Assembly: GCA_020747015.1 (NCBI GenBank)
Contig: JAGTJM010000020.1
Span: 603,215 to 667,214 of the forward strand
Direction of reading: 5' to 3'
DNA: 64,000 bases
Source: Pyrenochaeta sp. MPI-SDFR-AT-0127
Lineage: Eukaryota > Ascomycota > Dothideomycetes > Pleosporales > Cucurbitariaceae
The notes under the pieces are model-generated. The model was not told the DNA's origin and did no database searches. It saw only the letters and a list, made by a program, of their open reading frames with translations. This document shows positions 38,113-50,220 of the stretch, in pieces (the first letter of the stretch is position 1; each line of letters opens with the position of its first letter). The position numbers and the translations under genes were made by a program.

Positions 38113-41100
38113 ATGGGACCATCATCGATGAGGCCCGCAAAGGGGCATGTACTGGCTCCAACAACGCCGAAACCAGCTCCCATTGCCTTAGCTCCGGCGA
38201 CACTCTTCCAGAGTGAGCCAGCCGTGGATCCCAAGCCCGTACTTCCTCTCGTGACGCCAACAGCACCTCAGATTGAGAATAGTTGCATATTGCCCACCCC
38301 TATCACTCCAGCCGGGCTCCAGGCACAGCAAGAAGTGTCCGACTTTGATCCCAATGTTGGGGATAACGAAGATCCCTTTGTTTTGTCATCAGGTAATGAG
38401 CTTGAAAGTGACGATGGAGATGGGGAAGAAGACCATGAAATGGATGATCTGGCTTCAGTTGGTGTAGAAGACCCCTTTGTTTCGCCATCAGGCAGCGAAT
38501 TTGCAGATGACGATGAAGAATGGGAAGGGGGAGACCATGAAATTGAAGATCTGGCTTCCGTTGGCGTAAAAATTCCCATTACCGGTGCAGACCATCTTCC
38601 TTCCCGGTATAACCAAAACAGTGGGCTAGGTTTGAAAGACGTGGCATCAGCCTTGGAGCTGAGTGCAAATGACCGAGACGCAATCATGAAGGACATGGAG
38701 AACTCATCGGACAAGGACTTTGCCAACCAAGTGCGCTTCCTCCTCCAAATTGTGCTGGACGGCGAGCGAAGGAAAAGAAGACGTCTGGTGATTTCAGCTT
38801 CAACATCTCCAAGGAGAGAACATTGTCTCGTGACGATATACTCAGCCTGTACTATCGCGAACGGCTTCCAAACGCAGCTTGGTATACGGACAAGGTCATT
38901 AATACCCTCTTGGACCTTGAAGCGGGACGCGTCCAAAACGTACATGTTGAACGTGATCTTGGGCACTTCCTCCTCGATGACTACGCCAGCATCTTAGACG
39001 TCGAGATTGCTAATGCAAAGCGTAGACAGGAATCTCTCATGGGATGGCCGTTTGTCGATGTGACAATGCAACACTCGCGCATCCTGGCATCCGTCAATCC
39101 ATCCGGCAACCACTGGATTACAGTCGAGGTAGCCCTGTATCCCAACGAGGGTAAACCGGCAAAGCTCCTCTACTACGATTCTGCGTCCAAAGCAAGTAGG
39201 AGAGGCCCTACATTCCGAGCAGCTACAGTTACTATTCCTAAGCTCCTCTACCTTGCTAGCTTCCGACCCACCTCACCACTCGCAGGATTTGACCTTGGCA
39301 AGATCGAGGTTGAGCAGGTAGACTGTCCCCAACAGGTAAACAGTTGGGATTGTGGTCCGTTCAGCATATACTTCCTAGCCCGGAGACTTCACAATCAGCC
39401 CATTGCTTCTAGGGCCTCGAAACGGATTCCCCGACGCGACCTTGGACAGTGGTTACGGAAGGGTTGCGCCAGCATGCTCTACAACAATTACCGACAAGCT
39501 CCTGCCGACACCTCGCTCCGGAAGTTGTTCGCAGACCCAACGCCCGTCCAAAACAGCTCAGAGGCTGGCGAAGACTTGACTCCTACATTGAGAGGTCCTG
39601 GAGCAGCAGAATTTGGCTCTGATTCTGATGCTGGCGTCGAGATCGAAAAATTGACAACAAGTAAACGTGGCCGCAAGGTCCGGGTCGAGATGGGCAAGCC
39701 CAGTGTTACAGCTACAACGGTTATTGTGCTCTTGCGTTGGTCTAGTCATCCATATTTCTTGAACAAAGCTCGCATCGCTGCTCAAGCCACGAATGAGCAA
39801 GTAACTGCGGATGTAGCTGCGGAGATTTTTGAGGCGCACGTCAAGACCATGGCGGAAAGGTGGCTCGCCATATATACTCAAGCCAGCGGATTGGCCCGAA
39901 CCAATGTGCATGCCATCATACATGGCGGGGCTTTAATTTCAACACAATGGATGCCTGAGTTTCCTCCTGCAATGCATCACACAGCAGAGACGGTCGAGAG
40001 CAGTATTGAAGATGAGCGAAATCCCGGGCCGCAGATGCGCTTCCATTGCCCACTATGTCCTTACACGAAGGATCCAAAATCGTATGACGTGTTCTTGGAT
40101 TCAATGTGCATCTATTGGAAACATGTAAGTGCTCACATGCCTTTCCCCACTGTTGTACTGTGCAATGGAGAGTATTCAGCGGCCTGTTCGTGGGCAGGAT
40201 GCTCTAAGATACTTACCAGTAGGAAGCAAGCCAATCTTGGTTCTAGGATTAGATTCATCTAGGCCGTACTCATGGCAGAGAGTGGCTTAAGGGCCAGAAC
40301 AAGACGCCTTTGCTGAGCTGCTTTTGCTTAATGCCTGGATGCCAACGACATTGGACTGATAAATGGAAACTTTACGAGCATATCAAGGGCCAGCAACCAC
40401 AAGAGGCCCATAAATGTTTTCTTTGCAGCAGGATCTATATGTGGCATAGAGACCTAGGGCATCACTTGAGGTTTGATCATTGGCAAGACGACGGACGGTT
40501 TCGCTGTGACTTTGTCGCGTCCGATCTATTAAACGAGACCTGGCAAGAAGTTCCAAATGTCGTCAAGGAGCGCCTGCTCAGCACCAGTGAGTCACGATGT
40601 GCATGGGCTGTGGCTGGTTCTGGCGCTAGTTGCAGTGATACTGCCTTTAGGACGCTGAAAATGCTGGAAACCCACTATAATTTTTCGCACAGTGGGCATC
40701 TATGGCCATATTCGACACATAGAGAGCATCAATGTGGTGCACAATTTACATCCCTGGAGAGACTGTGGGCCCACGAGAAGACGAAACATTCGGGAATCGT
40801 CAACGCGGCCCAGTCTTATCGTATTAATCAAGCGATCAATTGGACTAAGTCCATCACAGCGGACCTGAAGCAAGCCTGCGAGAAACGGCATGCAGTCAAG
40901 CCAGTCCTCCTATCAGTGGGAATAGATGGATTTACGTGCAACACCACGTTGCTCCAGCGGTGGCTCGAACAGGTTGATCTTGAATTTTCGTTTGCGATTG
41001 GTACTAACAGTATTACAATACTAGACCCTAGCTACTTTACCGTTATCGGACGTTCATATATCGGAATATACGAGTCGAACCTGCTTCGAACAAGTCTAGT

Positions 41101-41230
41101 AGCTCGTTCAAAAGCACCTGAAAAATATGTACAGCTACTGGAATACTGGAACAGAATGCAGGCCACCAAGGACGGGCAGAAAATGGTCATAAGATCCCGG
41201 AATGTCGCGCCGCGGGGAGCTCGCTGGTGA
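38113..41230 (+). CDS. Ulp1-type (C48) cysteine protease with C2H2-like zinc fingers
   Basis: Acidic low-complexity N-terminal part with a duplicated motif (DDLASVGVEDPFVSPSGSE type), then a Ulp1/SENP-type protease, then a zinc-finger region. Catalytic residues are all present: His in GNHWITVEV (codon at 39111), Asp in LLYYDSAS (39177), Gln at 39333 and Cys in NSWDCGPF (39351). Ulp1 enzymes cleave SUMO. A 44-nt intron (40219-40262, GTAGGA...CTAG) joins the protease to a 322-codon exon with several CxxC/HxxxxH pairs (CFCLMPGCQRHW, HKCFLCSRIYMWHRDLGHH). The frame changes near 38780. This is either a one-base lesion or a poor intron at 38731-38813 (GTGCGC/AAG). Product integrity is therefore uncertain, although the protease itself looks intact. 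Confidence 0.65.
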
Positions 41231-41327
41231 CGCCATGTTTCCAACATTAAGCCCTGCTACACTTCACGCTGATAATGATTGAAGAAGAATTGCGGCATAC
41301 TTTTAGCAGAGAAAGAAGGCTAGATGT
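41227..41327 (+). repeat. Right copy of the ~100-bp shared block
   Basis: Begins at the stop codon of the Ulp1/zinc-finger gene and matches 34826-34926 in direct orientation. The perfectly shared 20-mer is at 41278-41297. Sequence to its right (41330-41680) is visibly richer in A and T with many TA steps, as expected for repeat DNA touched by RIP. Confidence 0.75.
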
Positions 41328-41330
41328 ATA

Positions 41331-42349
41331 GGATTAAATATAACATATTACATACTATTACTCTAAGGCATATAAACTAACTAGGCCCTTATTGCCAAGG
41401 GCGCAGTCCTGCACCCGCTGCGCCATGTAACCAAAAAGGTACACAACGATTAGTGAACACTGACCACACTATGCAGGATAGTACACACCGTTAATATAGT
41501 GCGGCGTGGCTCTCAGCCTGGCCCGCAGCCTGACTTATTATAGGATAATTTTGAAGTATTACTTTAGCAAAGATTGATGAATAAGTTGAATATCTCGAGA
41601 AGAATGTAAATTATCTACTCTAAGTTGACAAACATATTATATTGAAGTATAAGGATGATTAACTGTACCAAATGGCAGCCTGCGTAGGTTCTCCGTTACC
41701 AATAGCAATGGGTAGGTGTTTCGCCTCCTATATGTCCCAGAGGTCATATCAAATACCCGCTACACACAAGGTAAAGATGAGCATGCCTCAAATATGACGC
41801 TTTTCGGAGAGGAGAATTACTCACGTCGTCCGTAAGCAACTTGGGAATGCTTGGGAATGTCAGTGTAAACCGTCCAATGCCAATTTCCTTCCACAAATCC
41901 ACCGTCTTGCTCTTCACTTCACATCGGGAACCTCACGAGACTAGAAACGCATATTATCCCTCAACACGCAATCGCTGTTTCGAAAAACGACCGAGGCTGA
42001 CATGGAGATGATGCATCACATGCCCGGAGGCCGACTATCACTTCCTCAATTATTCGCTTGATAGCACGACAGATGCAAGCCGGATCGAGATCAGAGGATG
42101 GCCAACGCACCTCAGAGCACTAGTGGTAATTAAAAGCGGACATCGGGTATCTGAGGTAAACCGCATGTTTGAGGGAATTTCGTTTGTCAGGACAGATACA
42201 ACGTTGAGGGGTGGCATCAATTGCAGTTCTCTCCCGAACAGCCACCTCCAGGCTTCGCTACGCCTAACACGAATTCTGGTGTAACTATCGAGTTTCAGCA
42301 ACCCATCGTGATGTAGATCCCCCTCGCTCATGTTTGTGTATTGATAAAC
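41331..42349. other. AT-rich to mixed intergenic region
   Basis: The first ~350 bp are AT-rich and gene-free; the rest is ordinary sequence upstream of the next frame. No transposase remnant recognised. A small A-box-like stretch near 41400-41437 (minus) has no matching tRNA body. Confidence 0.5.
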
Positions 42350-43144
42350 ATGAGGCCCCCCTCCATCTCACCTGTCACAAGGACAACGTGGATCATCTGT
42401 CGTCATCCCCACCTTACCGCGCACCGCATCACAATTACCTCAAAGCAGAATATCATGACCCAAAAAACCCCAATCCCACATCCACATTTCATTTCTGCTT
42501 CTTCAATTGAGGAAAACAAACCGTGTTCAAGCCTACAGTTGCAATTCTCGAGTTCTCCGAATTACACCCCGCACAACCCGTTGCTTTCCTCTGTCCAAAG
42601 TCCAGTCTCACCTAAGCTCTCCAACGGGTTTCCCTGCAGCCAGAAATCCTACGAAGATCACAATTTCGCATATCAACGAAGGCATTTGTGTGAAACGGCG
42701 CCCGTCCCGCCCTCCTTCGAAGAGGAAGTTGCTCAGCGGGTTGGGTTTGGTCAAATGACGTATATCGTCTCCCAGAGCTGGCTTCCGCACTGCATTGGGC
42801 AGATCGCAATGTCGATCGAATTCCAGCTAAGGGAGACGATCCATAAAAGACCGTCCACCTCTCCTCGTAAGCTTTTTTTTTTCGCTCTTCTCTTCTTCTT
42901 AATCTTCGGTACATTTGTTTCTATTGTGGTTTTTGACTGCATGAATTGCTGGTCGCTGCGGATGAGGGGTGATGATGCGCAGATTCGTCCTGTCTGCGTT
43001 GCAGTCATTTACAACCATGGTCTGCAAAGTATATTGTTCGTCACATTGACTTTAGTCTTCATGTCTCCACTACTGCTATGCAAAGAAGGTGTCCCGCAGC
43101 TTTGGAAATACATATCAGGAGAAAGCGGTGCTTCCTCGCCGTGA
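42350..43144 (+). CDS. Putative two-pass membrane protein, unknown function
   Basis: Single frame of 264 codons from ATG 42350 (the frame extends to a TTG three codons upstream). No family recognised. The first ~160 residues are polar and Ser/Pro-rich. Two hydrophobic segments follow: LFFFALLFFLIFGTFVSIVV at about 175-195, and SILFVTLTLVFMSPLLL at about 228-244. Length and membrane layout make it plausible, but no conservation can be shown, and introns are possible. Confidence 0.4.
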   Translation: MRPPSISPVTRTTWIICRHPHLTAHRITITSKQNIMTQKTPIPHPHFISASSIEENKPCSSLQLQFSSSPNYTPHNPLLSSVQSPVSPKLSNGFPCSQKSYEDHNFAYQRRHLCETAPVPPSFEEEVAQRVGFGQMTYIVSQSWLPHCIGQIAMSIEFQLRETIHKRPSTSPRKLFFFALLFFLIFGTFVSIVVFDCMNCWSLRMRGDDAQIRPVCVAVIYNHGLQSILFVTLTLVFMSPLLLCKEGVPQLWKYISGESGASSP

Positions 43145-44013
43145 TAGGAAGGGAAGGTTTGTCGACAAACGCCCGTGGGTCAGCTAAGCGCACCTCAAGA
43201 GGAGGATAAATAAAAGGGCCTTATAGGAAGAAGGTTTCTCTTAAAAACCCCACATGGCCCCCTTCTTTCCCCATTTTCTTACTTTTTAACCTTCACGCCG
43301 TCTCTGCTCGCCCTTGTTCCTTCAATTTCCTTTTCTAGTGTCCAGAAAGAGAAAAAAGGAAAAGAAAGAATAATCACGACGTAGAGGTGCAAGTTCACGA
43401 GGTTATGATTTTTGCACAATGGTAGTGTGATTGAAAAAGTTTTTCATTTCAATCCTGGTTTCTTCCAATTCGTATCCAGTCACAAACATCTATCCCCATC
43501 TTCACCCTTCGCCATCTAGCCAAGAATGTACACAGGTGGCCGGATAATCAAAGGTGCAGACGGTCGGGCCTTTCAGACGCTCCGAGATGTTCCCATCCAC
43601 CATGTCCAAAAGATGAAGTTATATGAGTTTCTGGTAAAAATAGTCTGAGAAATGTGAAAGAGAAAAACGTCAAAAGTGAACAAAAAAAGATATGGCAACT
43701 CCGGTATATGGTGGGTTATCATGCGCAATTGTGCCATGCTCTCGACGCAAGTAAAACGTAACACTCTCGATACCTGGATCCCGGGATGATTCGCGAAGCT
43801 TCAACCTCAAGAGCGCAAACGTGGGGTGAAAGGCCCTCTCCTCGGTACTTTGCGAAATCGGGGGATACAGCAGGCAGAGTTTGCGGAGATGGATCGCTAA
43901 ATGGCTAATATGTCGTTGTGGTACAGGCCGGAAATACGGTGGAAGAGGAAAGTGGGTAAGTCGAGCAAGGCAAAGCAAGGTCGTGAGAAGCGTTAAGAGG
44001 TTGGAAAGCGTTG
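43145..44013. other. Intergenic region, likely 3' UTRs
   Basis: Between convergent genes. Pyrimidine-rich near 43250-43350. No supported gene. Confidence 0.5.
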
Positions 44014-45551
44014 TTACTCCTCCATCCTCCCGAAGAAGGCATCGTCATCCTCGTCAATACGGCCGCGGCTGCGCGAGTTGGACGTGCGGTAGTCCTCTTC
44101 ATCCGCAAAGTGGTCGTCGTCCATGTCGACGTCTTTGCTCTCGTTGTGGTAGCGGTAGCTATTGCGCATGCTCGATTGCTGCGCCGTTACAGTCGTGCTG
44201 CCCGAGAGCGTACGTGCATTGTTAAAGTCCAAGAACTTTGCGGGCAGCGGGGGCACAGGGGGCACATCCGGTGGAAGGGCAACAGGGCCAGATTTTGGAG
44301 TGCCGTAGGAGCAGCTCAGCAAGCCGACGGCGGCAGCGAGGTCTGCATGGTCATTACCATCATCGTGGTAGGAGCCAGCAACCGAAGTGCCCGATGTGGT
44401 GGGACGGTCAGACACATTGCTCCACTGGCGGAAGTGGCCACCGTTTCCGTTATCGGAAAACACGGTGGACTGGTAAGATTGGCTGTAGGCAGAGCTGTTG
44501 GTGGAGTAGCGCTTGATGGAGCGACTTGCAAAAGCCGAGTGAGGGAAAGAGCCCACGGCATGGTCGTCGATTTGCGGGGGCGGGGTAGTTTCTGTGGAGC
44601 TCAGCTCCTCACGAAGATCAGACGAGGCAGAGGCTGGGGGAGAGGAGCGGTCGCTGGCCTCGCCGTCGCTCTCTTTGTTCATGGCAACTAGGACAGAGGC
44701 GGCTTCCAGTAGCTGCACCTGCTGGTGCTTGGAGATGAGCAGCTTAGACGTGTATTGCCATTCCGGCGTGTGCTCCCAACTAAATCAAAAGTCAACGCAG
44801 AACTTGAATAAGAATGAGTACGGTCCATGCAAGCGGTGCTACTGTGGAGAGGGCAATCGTCATGAGGCGTGAAAGTATGTGGGAGGATAGTGGAAGGCTA
44901 AGGGGTACTGACAGGTGCTTCGTCAGACAGCTGCTGTGTTTGTATCCTTTCCCACATTTTTCACACTTCAATTCGCTACCACTTGCGCGCTTGCTGTCAC
45001 CTTTGCCGAGGCGAGAGCCTTCGCTAGCGCGGCGTATCCTCGACTTTGAGTTTGTCTTTTCATGCTCGGGCATCGAGGCTAGGGTTGGCCCGTCGGTGAC
45101 TGCTTCAGTCTTGGCAGCAGCAGCACCATAATTACTGGGGCTGAATCCAGAGCCATTGCCGGGCACACTCGATGCCATGGACGAGCTGGGGCCCAGGCTG
45201 GGGCCACGGAACTGCGAGGCAGGCTTCGAGGGGCGGCGTAGTCCACTGCTGCCCTCGAGAGGCGCACCGGATATGCCTTTGGCTGCTGCAGCCATGGCTG
45301 CGACGTTGTTGGCGGCCGTCGAGCTCATGCTCTTCCTGCGGGTTACGCGATGCGCCGGGTTTATGGAGCCCACAGAGAGGGAGTGCGAGTGCGGACGCGA
45401 CTTGGGGAGAGAGCCAGCCATGATGGTACCTGAGTGACGATGTTGGCTTGCCGGCCGGACGTTGATGGGTTCCTGGGACGTGGGAGTAATTAGCGCACTT
45501 GAAGCAGACAATTGACAAAGCAATGGAAAATGGTACCTTAAGGACAGTCAT
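44014..45551 (-). CDS. C2H2 zinc-finger protein (conserved fungal type)
   Basis: Three minus-strand exons (45551-45537, 45472-44913, 44779-44014) give 446 residues. The first exon codes only MTVLK. Introns are 64 and 133 nt. One C2H2 finger straddles the second intron: LKCEKCGKGYKHSSCLTKHL joined to WEHTPEW. The following YTSKLLISKHQQVQLLEAAS is also characteristic of this fungal family. The remainder is low-complexity, Ser-rich, with proline runs (PPDVPPVPPLP) and an acidic C-terminus. Probably nuclear. A single finger suggests help from other contacts if it binds DNA. Function not established. Confidence 0.82.
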
Positions 45552-48500
45552 GGTGCGCTGCCCAAAAAAAATGTTGGCTGCGTTGGCGGGTTGCTTTGTT
45601 CTCCAGGCGCTTCGTCAGCAAGGCAGCGGAATTGTTGCACAGCCTCGGACGTGTCCGGATTTGTGGAGAGGGAGAGCAAGATGCGGCTGATCAATGTCCG
45701 AAAAGACGCTGCAAGGCAGGGGCAGGGAAGAGTTGGGGAAGGAAATATTTATTCAAAATGTGTGCGAGGCTTGTTCCGGGCGCGCTTGTCAGGGAAATAG
45801 CTGGAGAGTGGTGTGTGGACAGGAGCTGGAATGGACAGCCCCACTTCATGCCCGTGCCTGGTGAGATATTGTGGTGTCCGGACGGGGGCGTCTCGAGCGA
45901 CGGGCGCCTGCGAATGCGACCGATGGGAGCAGTTTCAAAGCAGACAATAGCCGTTGCGAGCAACAGCGACAAGCAACAGGTTGGCGAGAGGAGGGGAGCG
46001 TGAGATTGGGGCAACAATTGAACAGCGCCCGGAACTTTTTGTTATTTGGGTGCAGACATGGCACGCGGCTTTTGGGGGTGTCAGCCGTCCAACATGGGGC
46101 AACGTGATCACTGATAAGTAACCCCCCCCGGCCAAGTCTCCTCACAGGTACCCGACCCAGCTGTGGTGGCTGGCCTGCCGCCCTGAGGCATCCCATTTCA
46201 CCACTTTCTATAAAAGGCGACACGGGTCCGTGGGCGAGCAGCTGCGTGGCCTCTCTCCCTTTGCGCTGCTGGGAGCGTGTTTCAGCCGTCTCGCAAACTC
46301 TCTGCGCACCTCAACGCTGTTCGCAAGGCCTCGAGGACACTCAACGGCCCTTCGCCCCTTTGGCAGCCTTGAGAAATTCAACCAAGGACTTTGTGCGCGG
46401 AGCGTTGTACCTGGCTGTGGCATCGAGGGACAGCTCTTAGCCCCCCGCTTGTGTGATTCGAGCATGAATCGATGTCGACTCAAGCCAGTCCCGCATAGGG
46501 AACGCCGATCTGCTCTGCCATGCTGGATAGCCGCTCAGGCCAGTCCGGGCGGAGCAAGGCCACCGGGGAACCGAGCGCTTGTCTGGAGAGCCGTGGCTCA
46601 TGCGAGCGATCGCTGCTGTGTTTGGCAGCACAGCCATGCCGGATCATCGTCAATGAACATCTGTTCGTTGCGCCATGCTATCCTCGGCGGTTTGCTGTGC
46701 TATGATGCATCGTCGTCTATGTGTGCGTGTTGTGTGTGTGATGCATGAACATCGCAACCAAGTACCACAGATGCTCAGACAGCGAGACACGTCTTGGCGA
46801 CATCGCGATCGGTTGCCCGTGCATAGTAGCAACCGCTCCAATACGCTGTTGCGCCCGCCACCTCCTCATCTCGCCATTCGCTGCGGTGGGGTCGCTGAGC
46901 TGGTGGTGCGGCACCTTTCTGCGCAAACGACACCTGACGACCCTGCAGGCCGTGGAAACCGTGGAAAAGCCGCGGGCTTCCTTGCTGCAAGTCATGTCTG
47001 GACCGCCGCTGTCCGCCTCGAGGCACGATCAGCGTTGGATCAACAATCCAGATCGCAGCCTGGACATAGGGTTTTGTTCGAAAACCCGCAATGCACTGAA
47101 ACGTGTTTGCAATGGGCAGTCCCCTGTTTAATTTGCGCGCTAGAATTGCCCATGTCTTCTGGTGGCAGCTGGCCGTCCCAAGTGTGTCCAAATGGCGCAG
47201 CATCCAGTTCGTATAGTGTAGCGGGGAAGTTGATATTTCCCCGTCTTCATTTTCGATGCTGTCGTTCTTCTGAGGGGTCCAGCACACCACCTTCTAGTTC
47301 TAGAATCCCACGGTTGCGGGAAGCCTCTTCTGGCGCGCCCCTGGACCCTATCAATCAATTGAGGGGGGGCATCAGACGCCACAGTCGCCTCCTCAGTTGT
47401 CCCTCGGACACAATTCTCCTAGTCCACGCTGTTTCCTATGAACCTTTTTTTTTGGCAAGGTACACCACACTTTGGTTGAGCACGCATCAGACCACCCAAA
47501 TTTCAACATTTTTCTTGGGCGGAATGACAGGGTACGTGCCTGCACGTGCACTTCCACTTGCCGTTGGCTGGCCCCAGCTGCAGATCGCCGCCGACTCCGC
47601 TTCGGCTGGCCAAGTGGCTGGCTAAAACAAAGCAAGTTTCATCCCCACAGCCTGACGTCAGTCGCGACATTTATTTGCCAGAATAATTCCTGCCCTGGAT
47701 GCTTTGGATGTTGCGGTTCGAAAATGGCATGCCCGTTTTCCACCCCCGCCTACCGCTTTCTTTGATGCAATTCATACAAGTAGCTGTCACAATGACGTAT
47801 ATAACGCTCGTACTGTCGTGAACCAATGGGCACTCCTAGGTATACCGATCGCCTCGCCTTGATGAACACGATTAAGCAGAGTCAGCTGATGCTCTCCGAG
47901 TGTTCGGTTGTTTGGCTTGCGACACATTGCCGGTGGGTATCATTTCCTTTCTCCAGCAAGCCCATTTTCTCTCTTGGCACGGCCTCTCAAGTCGGTACAA
48001 ACTAGTCTGTGGTTTCAGATTCGACATGACGCGGCTTCGTTGTCTCGAACGGACTGCCTGGCTGCACTCGCATAGCTTGCGCTCTGTAAAATCTCTAGAG
48101 TAGTCACTGGTTAACAGAGCCATCCATGTTGAAGCCTTGATGATGAATAGCTGAACTTGTGATACTGAGCATGCTATTCTTTGTAGCATGTCATTGCTAG
48201 AATTCCTTCACAATGGAGACGAGGATATCCGGAATTTTTGGACTCATGTTTAATATAACCTTACGGATCAGCCCTAGCCGAACCCCGTCCGCCATGCGAA
48301 TGTTCTCGACCCAGAGTAACTACCCGTTTCTGTGAGGAACTCAAATGCTTTTACTGACCGGGATGGTGGCAGCCTCGTCATCATGCAATAAGCCGTTGAC
48401 ATCTATGCGGCTGCATATCTTGCATGGTGGAGTCCAGGGCCACGGAAGAAGAATTGGATCAGTCATGAGCCAGAAAGAAGCGCCTTGAAATATTCACTTT

Positions 48501-49355
48501 TCTTCACCCGCTCAAACTTCCATTTTGCATGAACACCCCAGGAAGCGAACTGATCGAGCCACATAGATGCACAGAAGACTGCGGTCGCTCGAGACATTCC
48601 ACAATAATCTGCCGATTGACAATATCGTGGCAAGACGCATGTGATCGGGCCGATAGAACTGTCTCAGTAGAGGGTAGGAAGCACAATTATTTCCCTCGTC
48701 GGCAAGGTATTGTTGGAACTGTTTTGAAGCGCAGAAGCTCCAAAAGATGTTTGTGGAAGAGTTTCATCATGCTAATAGTAACGCTCGAGCAGGCTATATG
48801 TATGTAGGCCAGAGTTCCGAGGCATTCATCGTCTGGGGTTGTTCAAGTCAGCAAAGAGACAAAGGTGCAGACTACAGAGCTTGACAATCTGTTGCAGTGC
48901 CATGTCTGATAACAACGGAAGCAGTCCAAGAACGACTGGGACCTGTACCATAGCCGCCCAAGGGTGCTTGACAGTTCTTTTTGGCGACGCTCGATTGCTG
49001 CATTGAAAAGAAACTCTCTTGTGGTAAATATCATCTTATAAGATGCAGAGCATGGTGAAAGAGGTGCAACAGCAATCTGATGGAAGTGAGCTTGCAACAA
49101 CGGCAGTTGCACCCGAATGGTTGTCGCCATATCTACTTAGTCAGCAAGGTCTCACGTGCTTGAAGCTCGTCACTGCAATGGGCGATCAACGCCAAATACA
49201 TCTGCCTGCGACGACGCAACCGCTACCGTTGCTCCCACATCACCCCACGACGACTGAATGCTGTTTCATTGCTTATAATAGTGAAACAAAACTTATCGCC
49301 CTTCGCTCCGCCACAGCAACCCGCCACAAGCTCCGGATACTCCGACCAACTCACA
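45552..49355. other. 3.8-kb region without recognisable gene
   Basis: Upstream regions of the C2H2 gene and the Rab gene. Many overlapping open frames on both strands between 45.7 and 48.8 kb (longest 316 codons, 46675-47625) show no family motif and no consistent codon signal. Confidence 0.45.
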
Positions 49356-50220
49356 ATGGCGGACGCCGCCGCGCAACCGAAGCCTAGCAGCAGTGTCAAG
49401 CTGGTATTGCTGGGAGAGGCAGCCGTTGGAAAGGTACGAGCCCTCGGGGCTGTCTTATCAATATGCTAAGTGCTGATGGTTGTCCAGTCTTCACTGGTTA
49501 TGCGCTTCGTGAACAACGACTTCCAAGAGAACAAGGAGCCCACGATAGGAGGTATGTACTCCCCTGCACATAGACGGCTCATCTCGACGTACTTTGCGCT
49601 TTAAGAAGAAGCTAACACATCGCCCAACAGCCGCTTTCCTTACGCAGAAATGTAACCTCCCAACCAGAACCATCAAATTCGAAATCTGGGATACCGCAGG
49701 CCAGGAACGTTTCGCCTCGCTCGCGCCTATGTACTACCGCAATGCCCAAGCTGCGCTCGTGGTCTACGACATCACCAAGCCCTCTTCGCTTACAAAAGCC
49801 CAACACTGGGTCGCTGAACTGCACCGCCAAGCTTCACCAGGCATTGTCATTGCACTCGTAGGAAACAAATACGATTTAGCCACTGCAGGTGGCGAGGAGA
49901 GCTCAGAAGATGTAGATGCAGCGCCCGCTGCTGAAGGTGAGGAAGACCAGACAGAGGATAGCGCAGATGCGAGGAGAGTACCCACGAAAGCTGCGAAAGG
50001 TTATGCAGATGAGGAGAGCTTATTGTTCTTCGAGACAAGCGCAAAGACAGGTCAGAATGTTGCAGAAGTATTCACAGCTATTGCGAATGCGATTCCAGAG
50101 ACTAGTCTGAAGGGTCCCCGTGGGGTTGGTGGACAGACGAACTTGGGCAGGCAAGAGGATGCGCGTGTAAATCTAGGCAGTGCGCGAACAGAAGGCCCCA
50201 AAGAGGGTTGTGCATGCTGA
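49356..50220 (+). CDS. VPS21: Rab5-type small GTPase (Vps21/Ypt5)
   Basis: Early-endosomal Rab GTPase controlling endosome fusion and vacuolar sorting. Three exons (49356-49433, 49488-49551, 49631-50220) give 243 residues. Motifs are P-loop GEAAVGKS (20-27), switch I Thr45 (EPTIGAAF), WDTAGQE (67-73), NKYD (126-129) and ETSAKT. The C-terminus is CAC, a double-cysteine geranylgeranylation site. The AAFLTQ and WDTAGQERFASLAPMYYRNA stretches are Rab5-specific. Between NKYDL and the next strand is an acidic insertion of about 30 residues (EDVDAAPAAEGEEDQTED), which makes the protein longer than mammalian Rab5. Introns interrupt the P-loop and switch I. Confidence 0.95.

Noticed and set aside
41400..41437. 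Minus-strand TGGCGCAGCGGG, A-box-like
   Set aside because: No T arm or acceptor partner within tRNA or SINE distance.
46675..47625. 316-codon plus-strand open frame between the C2H2 and Rab genes
   Set aside because: Long but Ser/Arg/His-rich with mutually overlapping frames on both strands, and no recognisable domain; typical of stop-poor non-coding GC-rich sequence. Weakest of these rejections.
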